DNA of 64,000 nt from assembly GCA_045536365.1 (NCBI GenBank), contig JAZSNL010000027.1, positions 1-64,000 on the forward strand, read 5' to 3'. The DNA comes from JAZSNL01 sp045536365. Lineage in GTDB: Bacteria > Bacillota_I > Bacilli_A > ML615J-28 > CAG-313. A program made the position numbers and the translations under genes. Numbering within the stretch: the stretch's first letter is position 1; each line of letters begins with the position of its first letter. Positions 9,104-18,649 of this stretch are shown in pieces. A model generated the notes under the pieces. It searched no databases. It worked only from the letters and a program-made list of their open reading frames with translations, and was not told the DNA's origin.

Positions 9104-10758
9104 TATTTCACCTTTTTCTTTCCTTTTAATCCAAAGCAAGTTAAATATAAATCATCATCTTCTTGTGATAATTCAAATACTTCATTAGTTTCCCTACCAT
9201 AACCTTGCGTTACTACAAGATTATCATTATATATCCATAAATATTTTGTAGTCTTTTCAAGTCCAAAATCAATAATAATCTTTAACATTCCGTTTTCATC
9301 AACTAATTCAAATTTACTAATTCCGTCTACTCCTTCATATGATCCTATGGCTTTTTTCCAAGATTCAGTTATTGAAGTATCTATATACCTTGATCCAAAA
9401 ACTAGTTTATCAACTTGATTTTTTTGAGTTTGTTCAAGTAAAACAATCTCTTTATTATTGTATTCTACAAAATTAAATCTTATTTTCTTAACCGTATTTC
9501 CTATTAATAATCTTAATAATACATTTCTTGTAACACATTGGAAATATCCATCTTCACAAGGACATAATTTTACTTTAATACCTTGAATCTTTGTATTTAA
9601 TTTTCCTTTTTTATCTAATTCTAAATTCATTATTCCTAAAGGAGTGACATATTTTCCTAAATACTTAGAAAAGTCTTTTTCAACATAATTATGTTTACAA
9701 ATTAAATTCTTAGGAACATCTACTCCATTTAAAGATAAATAAATAGATAACCCCATAATACCTAATATTCTTGATGACATTGTTGCAGTTTCCGTATTAG
9801 TTAAAACAATAACTCCTATATTTTTAGAAGGTATAAAATTAAACATTGAGTGATGACATTGAGTATCTCCACCATGTCCATATACATCTTTTACTTCAGC
9901 AAAAGAATAATTATTATGGAATAAACCATATCCCACATTTGATAATTCATTATCTATTTCTTCTTTTAAATCTAGTTGTAACATTAAATCATATGTTGAC
10001 TCTTTTAATAACGGATATCCTTTATTTAAAAATACTTGTCCAAATTTAACAAAATCAAGTAATTTTATATATGTATTAGATCCAGCTGGAACCATAGTTG
10101 TTACTTGATCTTTAATTGGTTTATTCTTTTTGTTAAAACATAAAGATAAATTATCAAATCTTGCTTTTTGTTCATCTGTTTTTAAGAATTCAATTTGAAT
10201 ATCTAATTTCTTACATATATGTTCTTTAATATATTCTTCATATGATAAACCAGATACTCTTTCTATAATAATACCTAATAATGTATATCCTACATTTGAA
10301 TAAGAAAACATCTTAGATGGTTTTGTAGTTAAATATGAATCTTTCAAAGCTTCAACAACATCATGATAGTCTTTATTTTCATCTAACATAAAATTATACA
10401 AATCACTTGTTATACCAGAACGATGATTTAATAAATCTTTTATTGTTATTGTTTCTTGATCAAACAATGATTTAAATGATAATTCAGGAATATATTTTTT
10501 AATATCATCTGATAATGATAATTTCCCATCTTCCATTAATTGTAAGATAGAAACAGCTGTAAATACTTTAGTATTAGATCCTATCATATACATGCTGTGA
10601 TCATTTGTTTTAATTGCTGGTTTTAAGCTATCAAATCCTTCTTGTTTTTTATATACTATTTCTTTATCATTAAAAATAGCAATTTGATAACCTACACTCA
10701 TTATCAAAGGAGAAAATGATTTAATGGCTTTATTAATTTGTTCATATAATTTATTCAT
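9103..10758 (-). CDS. Class C beta-lactamase-like serine hydrolase
   Basis: About 551 residues. The first 330 residues are a serine beta-lactamase / penicillin-binding-protein-like domain (PF00144): SNTK (Ser61-Lys64) is the SxxK nucleophile motif, YSNVGY supplies the YxN motif, and HGGD the third motif. The remaining 220 residues form two beta-rich segments like the C-terminal lipocalin-type domains of D-aminopeptidase and Pab87-type peptidases. There is no signal peptide, so a cytoplasmic D-peptidase or esterase is more likely than antibiotic resistance. The ATG at 10758 is preferred over 10776 because GAGGTG lies between them at proper spacing. First gene of the operon leading into coaX. 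Substrate unknown. Confidence 0.85.
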   Translation of the reverse strand: MNKLYEQINKAIKSFSPLIMSVGYQIAIFNDKEIVYKKQEGFDSLKPAIKTNDHSMYMIGSNTKVFTAVSILQLMEDGKLSLSDDIKKYIPELSFKSLFDQETITIKDLLNHRSGITSDLYNFMLDENKDYHDVVEALKDSYLTTKPSKMFSYSNVGYTLLGIIIERVSGLSYEEYIKEHICKKLDIQIEFLKTDEQKARFDNLSLCFNKKNKPIKDQVTTMVPAGSNTYIKLLDFVKFGQVFLNKGYPLLKESTYDLMLQLDLKEEIDNELSNVGYGLFHNNYSFAEVKDVYGHGGDTQCHHSMFNFIPSKNIGVIVLTNTETATMSSRILGIMGLSIYLSLNGVDVPKNLICKHNYVEKDFSKYLGKYVTPLGIMNLELDKKGKLNTKIQGIKVKLCPCEDGYFQCVTRNVLLRLLIGNTVKKIRFNFVEYNNKEIVLLEQTQKNQVDKLVFGSRYIDTSITESWKKAIGSYEGVDGISKFELVDENGMLKIIIDFGLEKTTKYLWIYNDNLVVTQGYGRETNEVFELSQEDDDLYLTCFGLKGKKKVK

Positions 10759-10777
10759 AAGAAACACCTCTAACATA

Positions 10778-10806
10778 ATTATATCATATATTTATTATTA
10801 ATTCAA
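10778..10806 (-). promoter_or_regulatory. sigma-A promoter of the hydrolase-coaX operon
   Basis: TTGAAT (10801-10806), a 17-base spacer and TATAAT (10778-10783) on the minus strand, with a TGn extension before the -10. Confidence 0.75.
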
Positions 10807-10813
10807 TATTAAA

Positions 10814-10837
10814 AAAACACCTCTTTCGAGGTGTTTT
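10814..10837 (-). terminator. intrinsic terminator of the DUF885 lipoprotein gene
   Basis: AAAACACCTC and GAGGTGTTTT form a perfect 10 bp stem with a GAAA loop in the minus-strand RNA, followed by Us. It lies just past the stop at 10848. Confidence 0.85.
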
Positions 10838-10847
10838 AGTTTTAATA

Positions 10848-13148
10848 TTATTTTTCTACTCCATTTAAGAATAAAGTATCTTCAATGAATTCATCAATAA
10901 CTTCTTCATACATATCAAGTGGAGCTGATCCTAAACTTAATAATGCAGTATTGAATGCAACTTCATCAAAATATTCACCTAAAGCTTTTTGTGCTTTAGT
11001 ATGCATATCATCCATTTTACTCCATGAATAGAAGTATTTCATTGTATTAGTAGGTACTTCAACTAATTGTTCGAAGAATGGTTTTGCAGTTTCAGGAGAA
11101 TATGAATTATCACCTAATAATTCATTTAATAATTCAGTAAATTGATTAATATTTAATCCTTCATAACTAATTGCAAGGTCTAATCTAGCATTTAATAAAC
11201 CATTATACATTTGGTTATATTTCATATAATCAATTGCAAGTTTTAATCCTTCTGAATTATAGTTATCAACAAAATCATAAGATTTAATTTCTACGTATGT
11301 TGCCCAACCTTCTGTATAACCAGAATTTCTAACTACTGAACGAATAGGATTTAATCCTAATCCTTTTGTATATACTCTTTGATATAAGTGACCTGGATAA
11401 CCTTCATGAGCTAATGTTGTGAAGATATAGTTCTTATCATCAATATATAGAGGATTTAAATAAATTGATTCATTCTTAGTTTCATCAAGTGGTGATACAA
11501 AGTATGCAGCTGGAGAGAAGTTGTTTTGTAATGATTCTGGTACTAATTTAACAGTAGTGTTAATTTCCATACCTAAATCAGGTACAAATGCAGCTGATTT
11601 TTCAGCAAATAATTCTAATAATTCTTCTGGAGATAATTCTGAGAAGAATGGTGTTCCTTCAGTAACAGCTGTATAGAATTTATAATATTCACCAGGATTA
11701 GTATTTGCAAGTTTATTCCATTTAGAAATAACCATACTCATATTTCTTTCAACTGCTGATAATTTAGATTCTACATATTGGATTGCTTCATCACCTGTTA
11801 AATCTTTATAACCTAAAGTATCTTGTAACATTAAATTATAATATTCTTTACCACCTTCATACATACCGATACCGCCATAAATAGTAGCTTTACCTTTTAA
11901 TGAAGGCATGTTTTCTTGAATGTAAGCATATGCGTTTGTTAAAGGACCTGTAATAGCATCTTTTGCTGCTGCTTCATAAGCAGCTTTTTGTTCTTCTGTT
12001 AAGAATGTAACTTCAGCAAGTTTATCATTAAAGATTCCTACTAAATAGTTATCATCTTTTACAGCAACGAATTCTTCACATTGACTAATTACTTTATCAA
12101 TAACAAAGTCTGGCATTGCATATCCCATTTCAGCTTGTTTTTCAGTGAATTTGAAATATGTTTTAAATGCTTCTTCTGCTGATACACAATAGTCAATCCA
12201 GTCTTGAATATCTTGTTCATTTCTGAATTTATATTCTGCTAATTCTAGAGGAATATTACATTGATATCCTAAATATGAACCTAAGTATCCATTAGTCATG
12301 TAATTCATTTCTTCAGTAATACTTGCGATATATTCAAAGTAACGATACATAATTTCATAAGTATCTTTTTGTTCAGATGATAATTTAGCTTGATCAAAAG
12401 CTTCCATTTCAGTTAAAATAGCTGTAATTTCTGCTACTGATTCTTCATAATCACCAAAGTATGCTTCTGGTAAACCAGCTTCATAATGTTCTAATCCAAA
12501 GTTTTCAGGATTATTAAAGAAGAAGTTAACTGACATTTGATCACCTTCAAAAATAGCGATTAAAAGTTCTGACATAAATTTTTCAAACTCTTCATCCTTA
12601 GGAATATCAATTGTTAAAATACCATATACATTTTGAACTACTTCACCTTTTTCATTTTTAATAGTTCCAGATATATAATATTTACCTGGTGCAGATTGTT
12701 CGTTATTAGTATAAGTAGCTGTATATCCTTCTGGTAATTCTTCATTTAATTCAAGTGAGAAATTTCCACCATCTGCAACAACTGTTTTTGAAACAAGTTT
12801 TAATTCAAGTGGTTCTTCTTTTTCTTCAATAACAAGTTCTACAGTATTACTATAATTACTTGCTGAGAATTGTTCATCTATTGGGTATGCTTTTACTTTA
12901 TAAGTATAAGTTCCTGGTTTTAATTCACTTGTATCAATAGTATATTCTAAACCTTCGATTTCTTTTTCAAGTAAACTGCCGTTTTGGAAAACACTATATG
13001 TACTTGCATTTTCTACTTCGCTCCAAGAAAGAACTTCTCCTTCTAATGTTAGTTCTGGCGCATCAATTTTAGGAGTAGTTTCACATGCAACTAGGAAAAT
13101 ACTAAATAATGCAGTAACAACACATAATAATTGTCTAATTGTCTTCAT
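10848..13148 (-). CDS. DUF885 family lipoprotein, probable metallopeptidase
   Basis: 766 residues. The signal peptide ends in a lipobox (FLVAC, Cys22), so the protein is a membrane-anchored lipoprotein. Residues about 30-110 resemble a fibronectin type III domain (LSWSEVENASTYSVF and a GTYTYKVKAY strand), followed by a short beta linker. The rest is a DUF885 domain (PF05960), an all-helical fold related to M32-like and M3-like peptidases, with the diagnostic LAHEGYPGHLYQR near residue 585 and a downstream NSGYTEGWATYVE that supplies the distal Glu. This His-Glu-x3-x-His pattern suggests a zinc peptidase acting on the outside of the cell. It is transcribed alone between two terminators. The peptide substrate is unknown; an oligopeptide carboxypeptidase role is inference. 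Confidence 0.88.
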   Translation of the reverse strand: MKTIRQLLCVVTALFSIFLVACETTPKIDAPELTLEGEVLSWSEVENASTYSVFQNGSLLEKEIEGLEYTIDTSELKPGTYTYKVKAYPIDEQFSASNYSNTVELVIEEKEEPLELKLVSKTVVADGGNFSLELNEELPEGYTATYTNNEQSAPGKYYISGTIKNEKGEVVQNVYGILTIDIPKDEEFEKFMSELLIAIFEGDQMSVNFFFNNPENFGLEHYEAGLPEAYFGDYEESVAEITAILTEMEAFDQAKLSSEQKDTYEIMYRYFEYIASITEEMNYMTNGYLGSYLGYQCNIPLELAEYKFRNEQDIQDWIDYCVSAEEAFKTYFKFTEKQAEMGYAMPDFVIDKVISQCEEFVAVKDDNYLVGIFNDKLAEVTFLTEEQKAAYEAAAKDAITGPLTNAYAYIQENMPSLKGKATIYGGIGMYEGGKEYYNLMLQDTLGYKDLTGDEAIQYVESKLSAVERNMSMVISKWNKLANTNPGEYYKFYTAVTEGTPFFSELSPEELLELFAEKSAAFVPDLGMEINTTVKLVPESLQNNFSPAAYFVSPLDETKNESIYLNPLYIDDKNYIFTTLAHEGYPGHLYQRVYTKGLGLNPIRSVVRNSGYTEGWATYVEIKSYDFVDNYNSEGLKLAIDYMKYNQMYNGLLNARLDLAISYEGLNINQFTELLNELLGDNSYSPETAKPFFEQLVEVPTNTMKYFYSWSKMDDMHTKAQKALGEYFDEVAFNTALLSLGSAPLDMYEEVIDEFIEDTLFLNGVEK

Positions 13149-13183
13149 ATTTTAAAGTTCCTTTCTATTATTTTTATATAAAA

Positions 13184-13211
13184 AATAGTATCTTTATTTA
13201 AAGATACTATT
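13184..13211 (-). terminator. intrinsic terminator of the MscS-phosphoesterase operon
   Basis: AATAGTATCTTT and AAAGATACTATT make a perfect 12 bp stem with a 4-base loop, and the minus-strand RNA continues with Us. It lies 43 bases past the stop at 13254. Confidence 0.8.
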
Positions 13212-13253
13212 ATTATACTCGCATTTAAATTAAATTGCAATATGTTTTGCTTG

Positions 13254-13703
13254 TTATTCCGTTACTTTATAAGTAACAAGAACGTTTTCATTTTCAATAA
13301 ATATAACAACATATGATTTTTTACTATCTCTAGGTCTTGAAATGCTACCTGGACAAATAATATGAACACCATCAACATACTCATAATAATATTTATGGAT
13401 ATGTCCATGAATAAAAATATCACACTCATTTTGTTTAGCTATTTTTATAATATTTTCTCTTGTTAAATAAAATAAATGACCATGAGTTAAATATAATCTA
13501 TGTTTTCCTAATGGAATAATTCTAATTGAATCAGATATAAAATAATCACAATTTCCTTTAACACATATAAATGGAAACACTGCTTTTGGATCTTCTTCTA
13601 CGTCACCAGCATGTAAATATAAATCAGCATCAGGTTCTTGTCTTAAAACCATTTCTAATGCAGGATGATTTCGATGACTATCGCTTACAACAACTATTTT
13701 CAT
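13254..13703 (-). CDS. YfcE/MJ0936-type metallophosphoesterase
   Basis: 149 residues, close to the usual length of the small calcineurin-like phosphodiesterases (PF12850). All metal ligands are visible: SDSHRN (Asp8, His10), HAGDVE (Asp38), GNCD, the THGH pair, and HGHIHKY near residue 108-114. The C-terminal CPGSISRPR segment is also conserved. Homologues cleave phosphodiester model substrates with manganese; a few act on cyclic nucleotides or RNA ends, but the natural substrate is unknown. It is cytoplasmic and lies 3 bases downstream of the MscS gene, so the two are surely co-transcribed. Confidence 0.9.
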   Translation of the reverse strand: MKIVVVSDSHRNHPALEMVLRQEPDADLYLHAGDVEEDPKAVFPFICVKGNCDYFISDSIRIIPLGKHRLYLTHGHLFYLTRENIIKIAKQNECDIFIHGHIHKYYYEYVDGVHIICPGSISRPRDSKKSYVVIFIENENVLVTYKVTE

Positions 13704-13706
13704 TTA

Positions 13707-14585
13707 TTATTCTTTTTCATTAACAATTGTAACATCAAGTTGTCTGAATGGAATAACAATACCATTTTCATCAAATGCTTTCTTAACTTCATCTAACATT
13801 TGGAAATGTACTGTCCAATAATCTTCAGATTTAGCCCAACCACGTGCTACAATATTAATACTATTATCTCCATATCCTTCAACTTTAACAAACGGAGCAG
13901 GGTCTTTTAAAATAAGTGGATCTGCTTCTAAAGTTTTCATAATAACATCTATTGCAAGAGGAATATCTGTGTCATACGCAACGGCAAATGTATGAGCAAT
14001 ACGGCGAATTGGTTTAACACTAAAGTTAGTAATATTTCCATTTGCAAGAGTGCCATTAGGAATCATAACTACTTTATTATCAGGAGTTACAATATAAGTA
14101 TAGAATAATTTAATATCTTCAACAGTTCCACCCATACCTTGTGCTTCAATATAATCCCCAAGTTTAAATGGTCTCATGAAAATAATAATTACCCAACCAG
14201 CTAAATTAGATAAAGATCCTTGTAAAGCTAAACCTAAAGCAACACTGAAAGACGCAATAATAGCACCAATACCAGCTGTATCAATTCCCACGTAAGCAAG
14301 GAATACAAAGAATAAAGCAGCTTTACCACCATATCTAATAAACTTATATGCTACCATAGCAATTGTTTTATCATTTCTCTTTTTAATAATCTTATTTCTT
14401 ACTCTTTTTGCAATACCATTAACTAAGCCAAATAAAATAAATAAAACTACTAATCCGATTAATAACTTAACACCACTTGTTTGAACCCAATTAATAACTT
14501 TAGTTAATAATTCTTCCCAACTCCATGTAGGAGTTTCTACTGGTTCTTCAACACTTGATAATAATAAAAATAACTTATTAAACAT
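13707..14585 (-). CDS. MscS-family mechanosensitive channel
   Basis: 292 residues with three membrane helices at about 36-56, 80-100 and 105-130, followed by the MscS beta domain and C-terminal alpha/beta domain. The pore-lining third helix has the alanine- and glycine-rich IIASFSVALGLALQGSLSNLAGW pattern with the conserved LQ.SLxNxxxG, and the beta domain begins RPFKLGDYIE as in the family. The N-terminus before helix 1 is short, as in small-conductance YggB-type channels. It would open on membrane tension during osmotic downshock. The start has an AAGGAGG site. The gene begins the operon with the phosphoesterase and diverges from the plus-strand lipoprotein gene at 14682. Confidence 0.93.
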   Translation of the reverse strand: MFNKLFLLLSSVEEPVETPTWSWEELLTKVINWVQTSGVKLLIGLVVLFILFGLVNGIAKRVRNKIIKKRNDKTIAMVAYKFIRYGGKAALFFVFLAYVGIDTAGIGAIIASFSVALGLALQGSLSNLAGWVIIIFMRPFKLGDYIEAQGMGGTVEDIKLFYTYIVTPDNKVVMIPNGTLANGNITNFSVKPIRRIAHTFAVAYDTDIPLAIDVIMKTLEADPLILKDPAPFVKVEGYGDNSINIVARGWAKSEDYWTVHFQMLDEVKKAFDENGIVIPFRQLDVTIVNEKE

Positions 14586-14606
14586 AAATACCTCCTTATG
14601 TGTATA

Positions 14607-14635
14607 ATTATATACTATTATTAATTCTTTTTAAA
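14607..14635 (-). promoter_or_regulatory. sigma-A promoter of the MscS operon
   Basis: Minus strand TTTAAA (14630-14635), 17 bases, TATAAT (14607-14612). It lies back to back with the plus-strand promoter at 14654. Confidence 0.6.
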
Positions 14636-14653
14636 GAATATTGCAAAATAATA

Positions 14654-14662
14654 TGGTATAAT
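14654..14662 (+). promoter_or_regulatory. extended -10 promoter of the SGNH lipoprotein gene
   Basis: The plus strand reads TGGTATAAT 19 bases before the ATG, and a GAGGTGAG binding site follows. The leader would be only about a dozen bases. Confidence 0.65.
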
Positions 14663-14681
14663 ATACTAAAGAGGTGAGAAA

Positions 14682-16640
14682 ATGAAAAAAATAATTACAA
14701 TATTTATCCTTTTAATAGGAGTAGTTTCTTTAACAAGCTGTAAAAAACTTACAGTATCATTTCTAAATGAATCAGGAGAAATGATAAAAGAAATAAAAGT
14801 TAAAAAAGGTGAATCAATTGATTTAATCAATTTACCTTCAGAAACAGAAGATCATTACTATGAATGGGATAAAACAAACGATCAACTTAAAAACATTCAA
14901 CAAGATATTACTGTTAATTTAATTAAGAAAAACAAATTAACAATAACATTTTTAAATGAAAATAATGAAATAATCACAACCGAAAAAGTTAAACCGGGTT
15001 CTTCATTAACTCTTCCAGAAACTCCTACTAATCCAGAAGGATATTATTACAAATGGAATAAAACAGAAGATTCATTAACTAATATCGTTGAAGATACACA
15101 AGTAAAATTACTAAAAAAAGAATATAATAAACAAGTCACATATATTATTGATGATGAAGTAATTTATCAAACTACAACAAATTACTTTAATAATGTTCAA
15201 GAACCTGAAATTCCTGAAAAATATACTAATGCAAGTTGGGAAGAAACAAAAGAACTTATTAATAATAAATATGAAATAACTTATACATTAAAATATGATT
15301 CTAAAAAACTATCAATAACATATATCGTAAACGGTGAAGAAGTATCACTAAGTCCTTCTTTATTTGATGGTTCAAAAGACATTATTTTACCAGACTATGA
15401 AAAAGAAGGATACCTTTTCCATGGTTGGTTTGTTGGCGAAATATCATTATACCGTTATCATCAAATTGATAAAGGTACTAACCACGACATAACTCTATAC
15501 GCAAAAATGACAGAACTTCCAGAAGATGTAACTCTACCTGAAAGCACATACAAATTCACAGGAATTACTAAAACACCACATTCATCAAATCCTAATTTAT
15601 TTGTATACCAACCAGTTATGCCATCTGATGCTGCAACATCAAGTAGACTAGCATACACTTGGTCAACAAGCGATTCTAGTATTGCAACAGTATCAGCATA
15701 TTCATCAATTACAGCTAAAAAAGCGGGATACTGTGTTTTAACAGCAACACTAACAGCTGATCCTTCAGTTACAATCAACTGTTTAATTAAAGTATCAGCA
15801 GATGGAATAACATATGCTACTCCTGACGAAGCAACAACAAAAATCTACACTGTAACATTCAAAGCCCAAAATGGCGACATAATAGAACAACAAAAAGTAC
15901 TATCAGGTCAAGCTGCATTACCTCCTACTCCTCCAATTCTTGAAGGATATGTATTTAATGGATGGGACACTGAAATCATCAACATTCAAGCAGATACTAC
16001 AATTACTGCAACATATAAAGAAGGAACTAATAAATATGCAGGTAAAAAAGTAGCTATTATTGGTGATAGTATTTCTACATATCAAGACTATATCCCAGAA
16101 GGATATAAATGCTTCTACCCTTATCCAACAGCCGATGTTAACGACATCAACCAAACTTGGTGGATGCAAGTTATAAATAAACTAGGAGCAGGATTATTTG
16201 TTAATAACTCATATTCAGGAAGTTGTGTATCAGATTCAGGAACATCAGCAACACAAAGTGATGTTCGTCTTGCAACAACAGTATTCGGTGAAGAAACACC
16301 AGATGTTATTATTATTTATATGGGATCAAATGACTGTGCAAGTCCTTATTTAGGACATGCTACATTCGGTCCTGCATATGAAAGAATGTTAGAAAAACTA
16401 CAAAAATTATGTCCTAATGCAGAAATCATTGTTTGTACTCTTGCAACAACAATTTTCTATAGTGCTGAGGAACAAACAAAATATAATAATACAATTATCG
16501 AATGTGCTAATAAATATGGAGCAACTTTAATTGATTTATCTAAAGTAGATATTTCAAATTATTTAGTAGATAGTGCTCATCCTAATAAAGCAGGTATGAC
16601 TTTAATTGCTGAAGGTATTTTAGAAGCATTATTAAAATAA
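14682..16640 (+). CDS. Modular lipoprotein with C-terminal SGNH hydrolase
   Basis: 652 residues. The signal peptide ends SLTSCKK, a lipobox with Cys20. Residues about 22-290 hold three or four Listeria-Bacteroides (InlB B-type) repeats, with signatures such as EGYLFHGWFV and repeated ITFLNENNEI-like strands. Residues about 300-370 resemble a BIG2 immunoglobulin-like domain (YTWSTSDSSIATVS and ITAKKAGYCVLTA). Another B-type repeat (EGYVFNGWDTEI) precedes an SGNH/GDSL esterase domain from about residue 448: GDSIS holds the nucleophile, MGSNDCA the Asn block, and DSAHPN the Asp-His pair. It is displayed on the cell surface and probably deacetylates or de-esterifies a glycan; the substrate is unknown. 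One of only three plausible plus-strand genes in the window, with its own promoter and terminator. Confidence 0.87.
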   Translation: MKKIITIFILLIGVVSLTSCKKLTVSFLNESGEMIKEIKVKKGESIDLINLPSETEDHYYEWDKTNDQLKNIQQDITVNLIKKNKLTITFLNENNEIITTEKVKPGSSLTLPETPTNPEGYYYKWNKTEDSLTNIVEDTQVKLLKKEYNKQVTYIIDDEVIYQTTTNYFNNVQEPEIPEKYTNASWEETKELINNKYEITYTLKYDSKKLSITYIVNGEEVSLSPSLFDGSKDIILPDYEKEGYLFHGWFVGEISLYRYHQIDKGTNHDITLYAKMTELPEDVTLPESTYKFTGITKTPHSSNPNLFVYQPVMPSDAATSSRLAYTWSTSDSSIATVSAYSSITAKKAGYCVLTATLTADPSVTINCLIKVSADGITYATPDEATTKIYTVTFKAQNGDIIEQQKVLSGQAALPPTPPILEGYVFNGWDTEIINIQADTTITATYKEGTNKYAGKKVAIIGDSISTYQDYIPEGYKCFYPYPTADVNDINQTWWMQVINKLGAGLFVNNSYSGSCVSDSGTSATQSDVRLATTVFGEETPDVIIIYMGSNDCASPYLGHATFGPAYERMLEKLQKLCPNAEIIVCTLATTIFYSAEEQTKYNNTIIECANKYGATLIDLSKVDISNYLVDSAHPNKAGMTLIAEGILEALLK

Positions 16641-16647
16641 AAATAAA

Positions 16648-16704
16648 AAGATGCAATTAGAACTCGTTCGTTAGAAACGAACAGGTTCTATTGCATCTTT
16701 TTTT
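16648..16704. terminator. bidirectional terminator
   Basis: A long hairpin: AAAAGATGCAAT plus TAGAAC pairs with GTTCTATTGCATCTTTT, with one bulged T, and the apex carries a second CGTTCGTT / AACGAAC stem. T runs lie on both sides. It separates the convergent genes ending at 16640 and 16707. Confidence 0.85.
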
Positions 16705-16706
16705 TG

Positions 16707-17849
16707 TTAAATTATTACCCATTCTACTACTTCTGCTTCATAAGCTTCTGGAATCATTAAGTTTCTTAACATTTTATCAATAATATTAATAGGTACTATA
16801 TTTTCTCTATTTTCATTTCTTTCAATGTTTTCATCATATGAAGTTTCTAAGAAAATTATTTTTACACTTGCGTGATAGTCATGAAATAATTTTATTTGTT
16901 TTTGTCTTATCAAATTTGTTAAATTTGTTGCATTCCAAACAAATGACTTTTTTTGTCTTAAATATTCTTTTGCAAGTTCTTTTCCTGTATTATAAACAAG
17001 ACCTTGTTCATCTGTAGGATCAATATTTAATTTTCTTCTAATATCATCAAGAGATATTACATCTAAATTAGGATAATGTTTTTTAATGTATGTGTCTTTA
17101 CCAGTTCCTGGTAAACCACATATTAATATAACTTCTCCATAAGTATTATCATATAAAGTATCATTATACCAAATATTTGATCCTGATGTATATTGAAATT
17201 TTGTGTAATTGTTATTAAAAACAAAGGCTTTATCATAACAATTTAAATTCATTGAATTTAATTTGCAAATTTCTATTTTTTCTAACTGATTTTTTTGATC
17301 TGGTCCTATTCTACCAATGATATCAGCTTTTGATAGAATACATAGCATTTCAATAGAAAAATCATCTGTAAGATTATTGTTTAAAGATATCTTAATTATT
17401 TGTCTTTCTTCATCAAAAATAAATATTGGTTTAGAATGATATTTAATTAATAAACATATTGTTTCTCTAATCCTTTGATATTCCTTATTTCCTGAATATT
17501 TTAATTCTTTCCAAAAATATTCTCTTACCATCAATGCCCCTGTTCCTGCATGATGAGGAGAAACTATTTTACCATCTTCTATTTTACTACAAACTGTTTT
17601 ACCTATATCGTGAAATAAAGCAGATAAAAATAATTCTAATTGTTTTCTTTTATTAAGTTTATTATATTCTTCTAATTTTATTAATGCTTCACATACCATT
17701 TTTGTATGAATTAAAACATTTCCTTCTTGATGATATATATATTCTTGTTCTGTATTTCTTAATTTATCAACAAAAGGATGAAGAATTTCCTTTTCAATTA
17801 AATCCCAATCAATAATATTATTAATAGGTAAGTATTTATATAAATCCAT
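16707..17849 (-). CDS. HD-Pnk nucleic acid end-healing enzyme
   Basis: 380 residues in two domains. Residues about 30-200 are an HD phosphohydrolase with His40 and His48, the LFHDIGKT motif (His80-Asp81), VSPHHAGTG (His99-His100), YHSK (His138) and an Asp in SKADIIG. Residues about 236-380 are a P-loop polynucleotide kinase domain with Walker A GLPGTGKDT (245-253), SLDDIRRKL with the general-base region Asp268, and NATNLTNLIR. This N-terminal HD plus C-terminal kinase order is that of the HD-Pnk family known from Deinococcus (DRB0098) and Runella, which removes 2',3'-cyclic or 3' phosphates and phosphorylates 5'-OH ends. Its neighbour 7 bases upstream is an RNA ligase, so the two would heal and seal broken RNA or nicked duplexes. 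Confidence 0.87.
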   Translation of the reverse strand: MDLYKYLPINNIIDWDLIEKEILHPFVDKLRNTEQEYIYHQEGNVLIHTKMVCEALIKLEEYNKLNKRKQLELFLSALFHDIGKTVCSKIEDGKIVSPHHAGTGALMVREYFWKELKYSGNKEYQRIRETICLLIKYHSKPIFIFDEERQIIKISLNNNLTDDFSIEMLCILSKADIIGRIGPDQKNQLEKIEICKLNSMNLNCYDKAFVFNNNYTKFQYTSGSNIWYNDTLYDNTYGEVILICGLPGTGKDTYIKKHYPNLDVISLDDIRRKLNIDPTDEQGLVYNTGKELAKEYLRQKKSFVWNATNLTNLIRQKQIKLFHDYHASVKIIFLETSYDENIERNENRENIVPINIIDKMLRNLMIPEAYEAEVVEWVII

Positions 17850-17856
17850 ATTTCAC

Positions 17857-18639
17857 CTAAAATAATTCATTTATTTCTTTATCTAATTTATTAGGAACAA
17901 TAGGTCGATCTAACCAATGTGTTTCTGATGTTGTAACAGTTTGTAAAAATGAATATCTTACATATTTCATACGATCAATTACTTTTTCATCATCTTCGTA
18001 TTTTATATATAATCCTTCCATTAAATCAGTATTATCAGTTTCTCTTAATTGTCTTTCAGGATCTAAGTTTAATTTGATTGCTGTTTCTTTTAAGTTTTCT
18101 AAATGTCTATCTGATATATAATTAGATTTACCAATATATTTTAAAATATCATCTATCGAATTAAATCTTCCTTCAACAAGAACAGGAACACTATAAACGG
18201 GGAAATCTTTTAATAGTTTTCTTCTTGATGAAGTTGATAAAAAAATTTGTTTTTCTTTGTCATATATATCAAATTCTAAGAAATAATGAGGTAATTTATC
18301 ATAATATACAGTATGTTTTGCGAAAAGCCATTCACCATACATAATATATCTAGTTGTTAAAACTTGATATAATTCATCTTGATGTATACTTGCCCATTGT
18401 TTTAAGAAATTAAAATGTCTTTCACGATATCCACCTGTTAAATAATGACCTCTACTTTGTAATAATAATTCTTTCTTTTCATTGAAAGATATGGCACAAT
18501 TAGCCCCATCAACTTTTTCTTCAATAACTAAATATTTTCCTTTGATTGTTGAAAAAGGAATTTGGCTTAAGTCTTCATCTCCTTGTTGTAATCTAGACCC
18601 CTCTAAATGATGGGTTCTAGGGTATTTTATTAAATCCAT
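17857..18639 (-). CDS. RNA ligase, nucleotidyltransferase superfamily
   Basis: About 260 residues. The adenylated-lysine motif I is EEKVDGAN (Lys42), followed by motif Ia-like LQSRGHY, motif III-like FLEFDIYD, motif IV DLMEGLYIKYE and motif V-like RMKYVR, the full set for covalent nucleotidyl transfer. The N-terminal HHLEGSRLQQGDEDL segment resembles the Deinococcus DRB0094 (Rnl5) group rather than T4 Rnl1. I chose the ATG at 18639, which follows AAGGTGAG, over the upstream start at 18684 that would overlap the methyltransferase gene. It lies 10 bases after that gene and 7 bases before the HD-Pnk gene. It would seal 3'-OH/5'-phosphate nicks in RNA using ATP. Confidence 0.88.
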   Translation of the reverse strand: MDLIKYPRTHHLEGSRLQQGDEDLSQIPFSTIKGKYLVIEEKVDGANCAISFNEKKELLLQSRGHYLTGGYRERHFNFLKQWASIHQDELYQVLTTRYIMYGEWLFAKHTVYYDKLPHYFLEFDIYDKEKQIFLSTSSRRKLLKDFPVYSVPVLVEGRFNSIDDILKYIGKSNYISDRHLENLKETAIKLNLDPERQLRETDNTDLMEGLYIKYEDDEKVIDRMKYVRYSFLQTVTTSETHWLDRPIVPNKLDKEINELF

Positions 18640-18649
18640 TTTCTCACCT

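Noticed and set aside
9103..10758. Antibiotic-resistance beta-lactamase
   Set aside because: The motifs fit the broad PF00144 serine hydrolase family, there is no signal peptide and the C-terminal extension is like D-peptidases.
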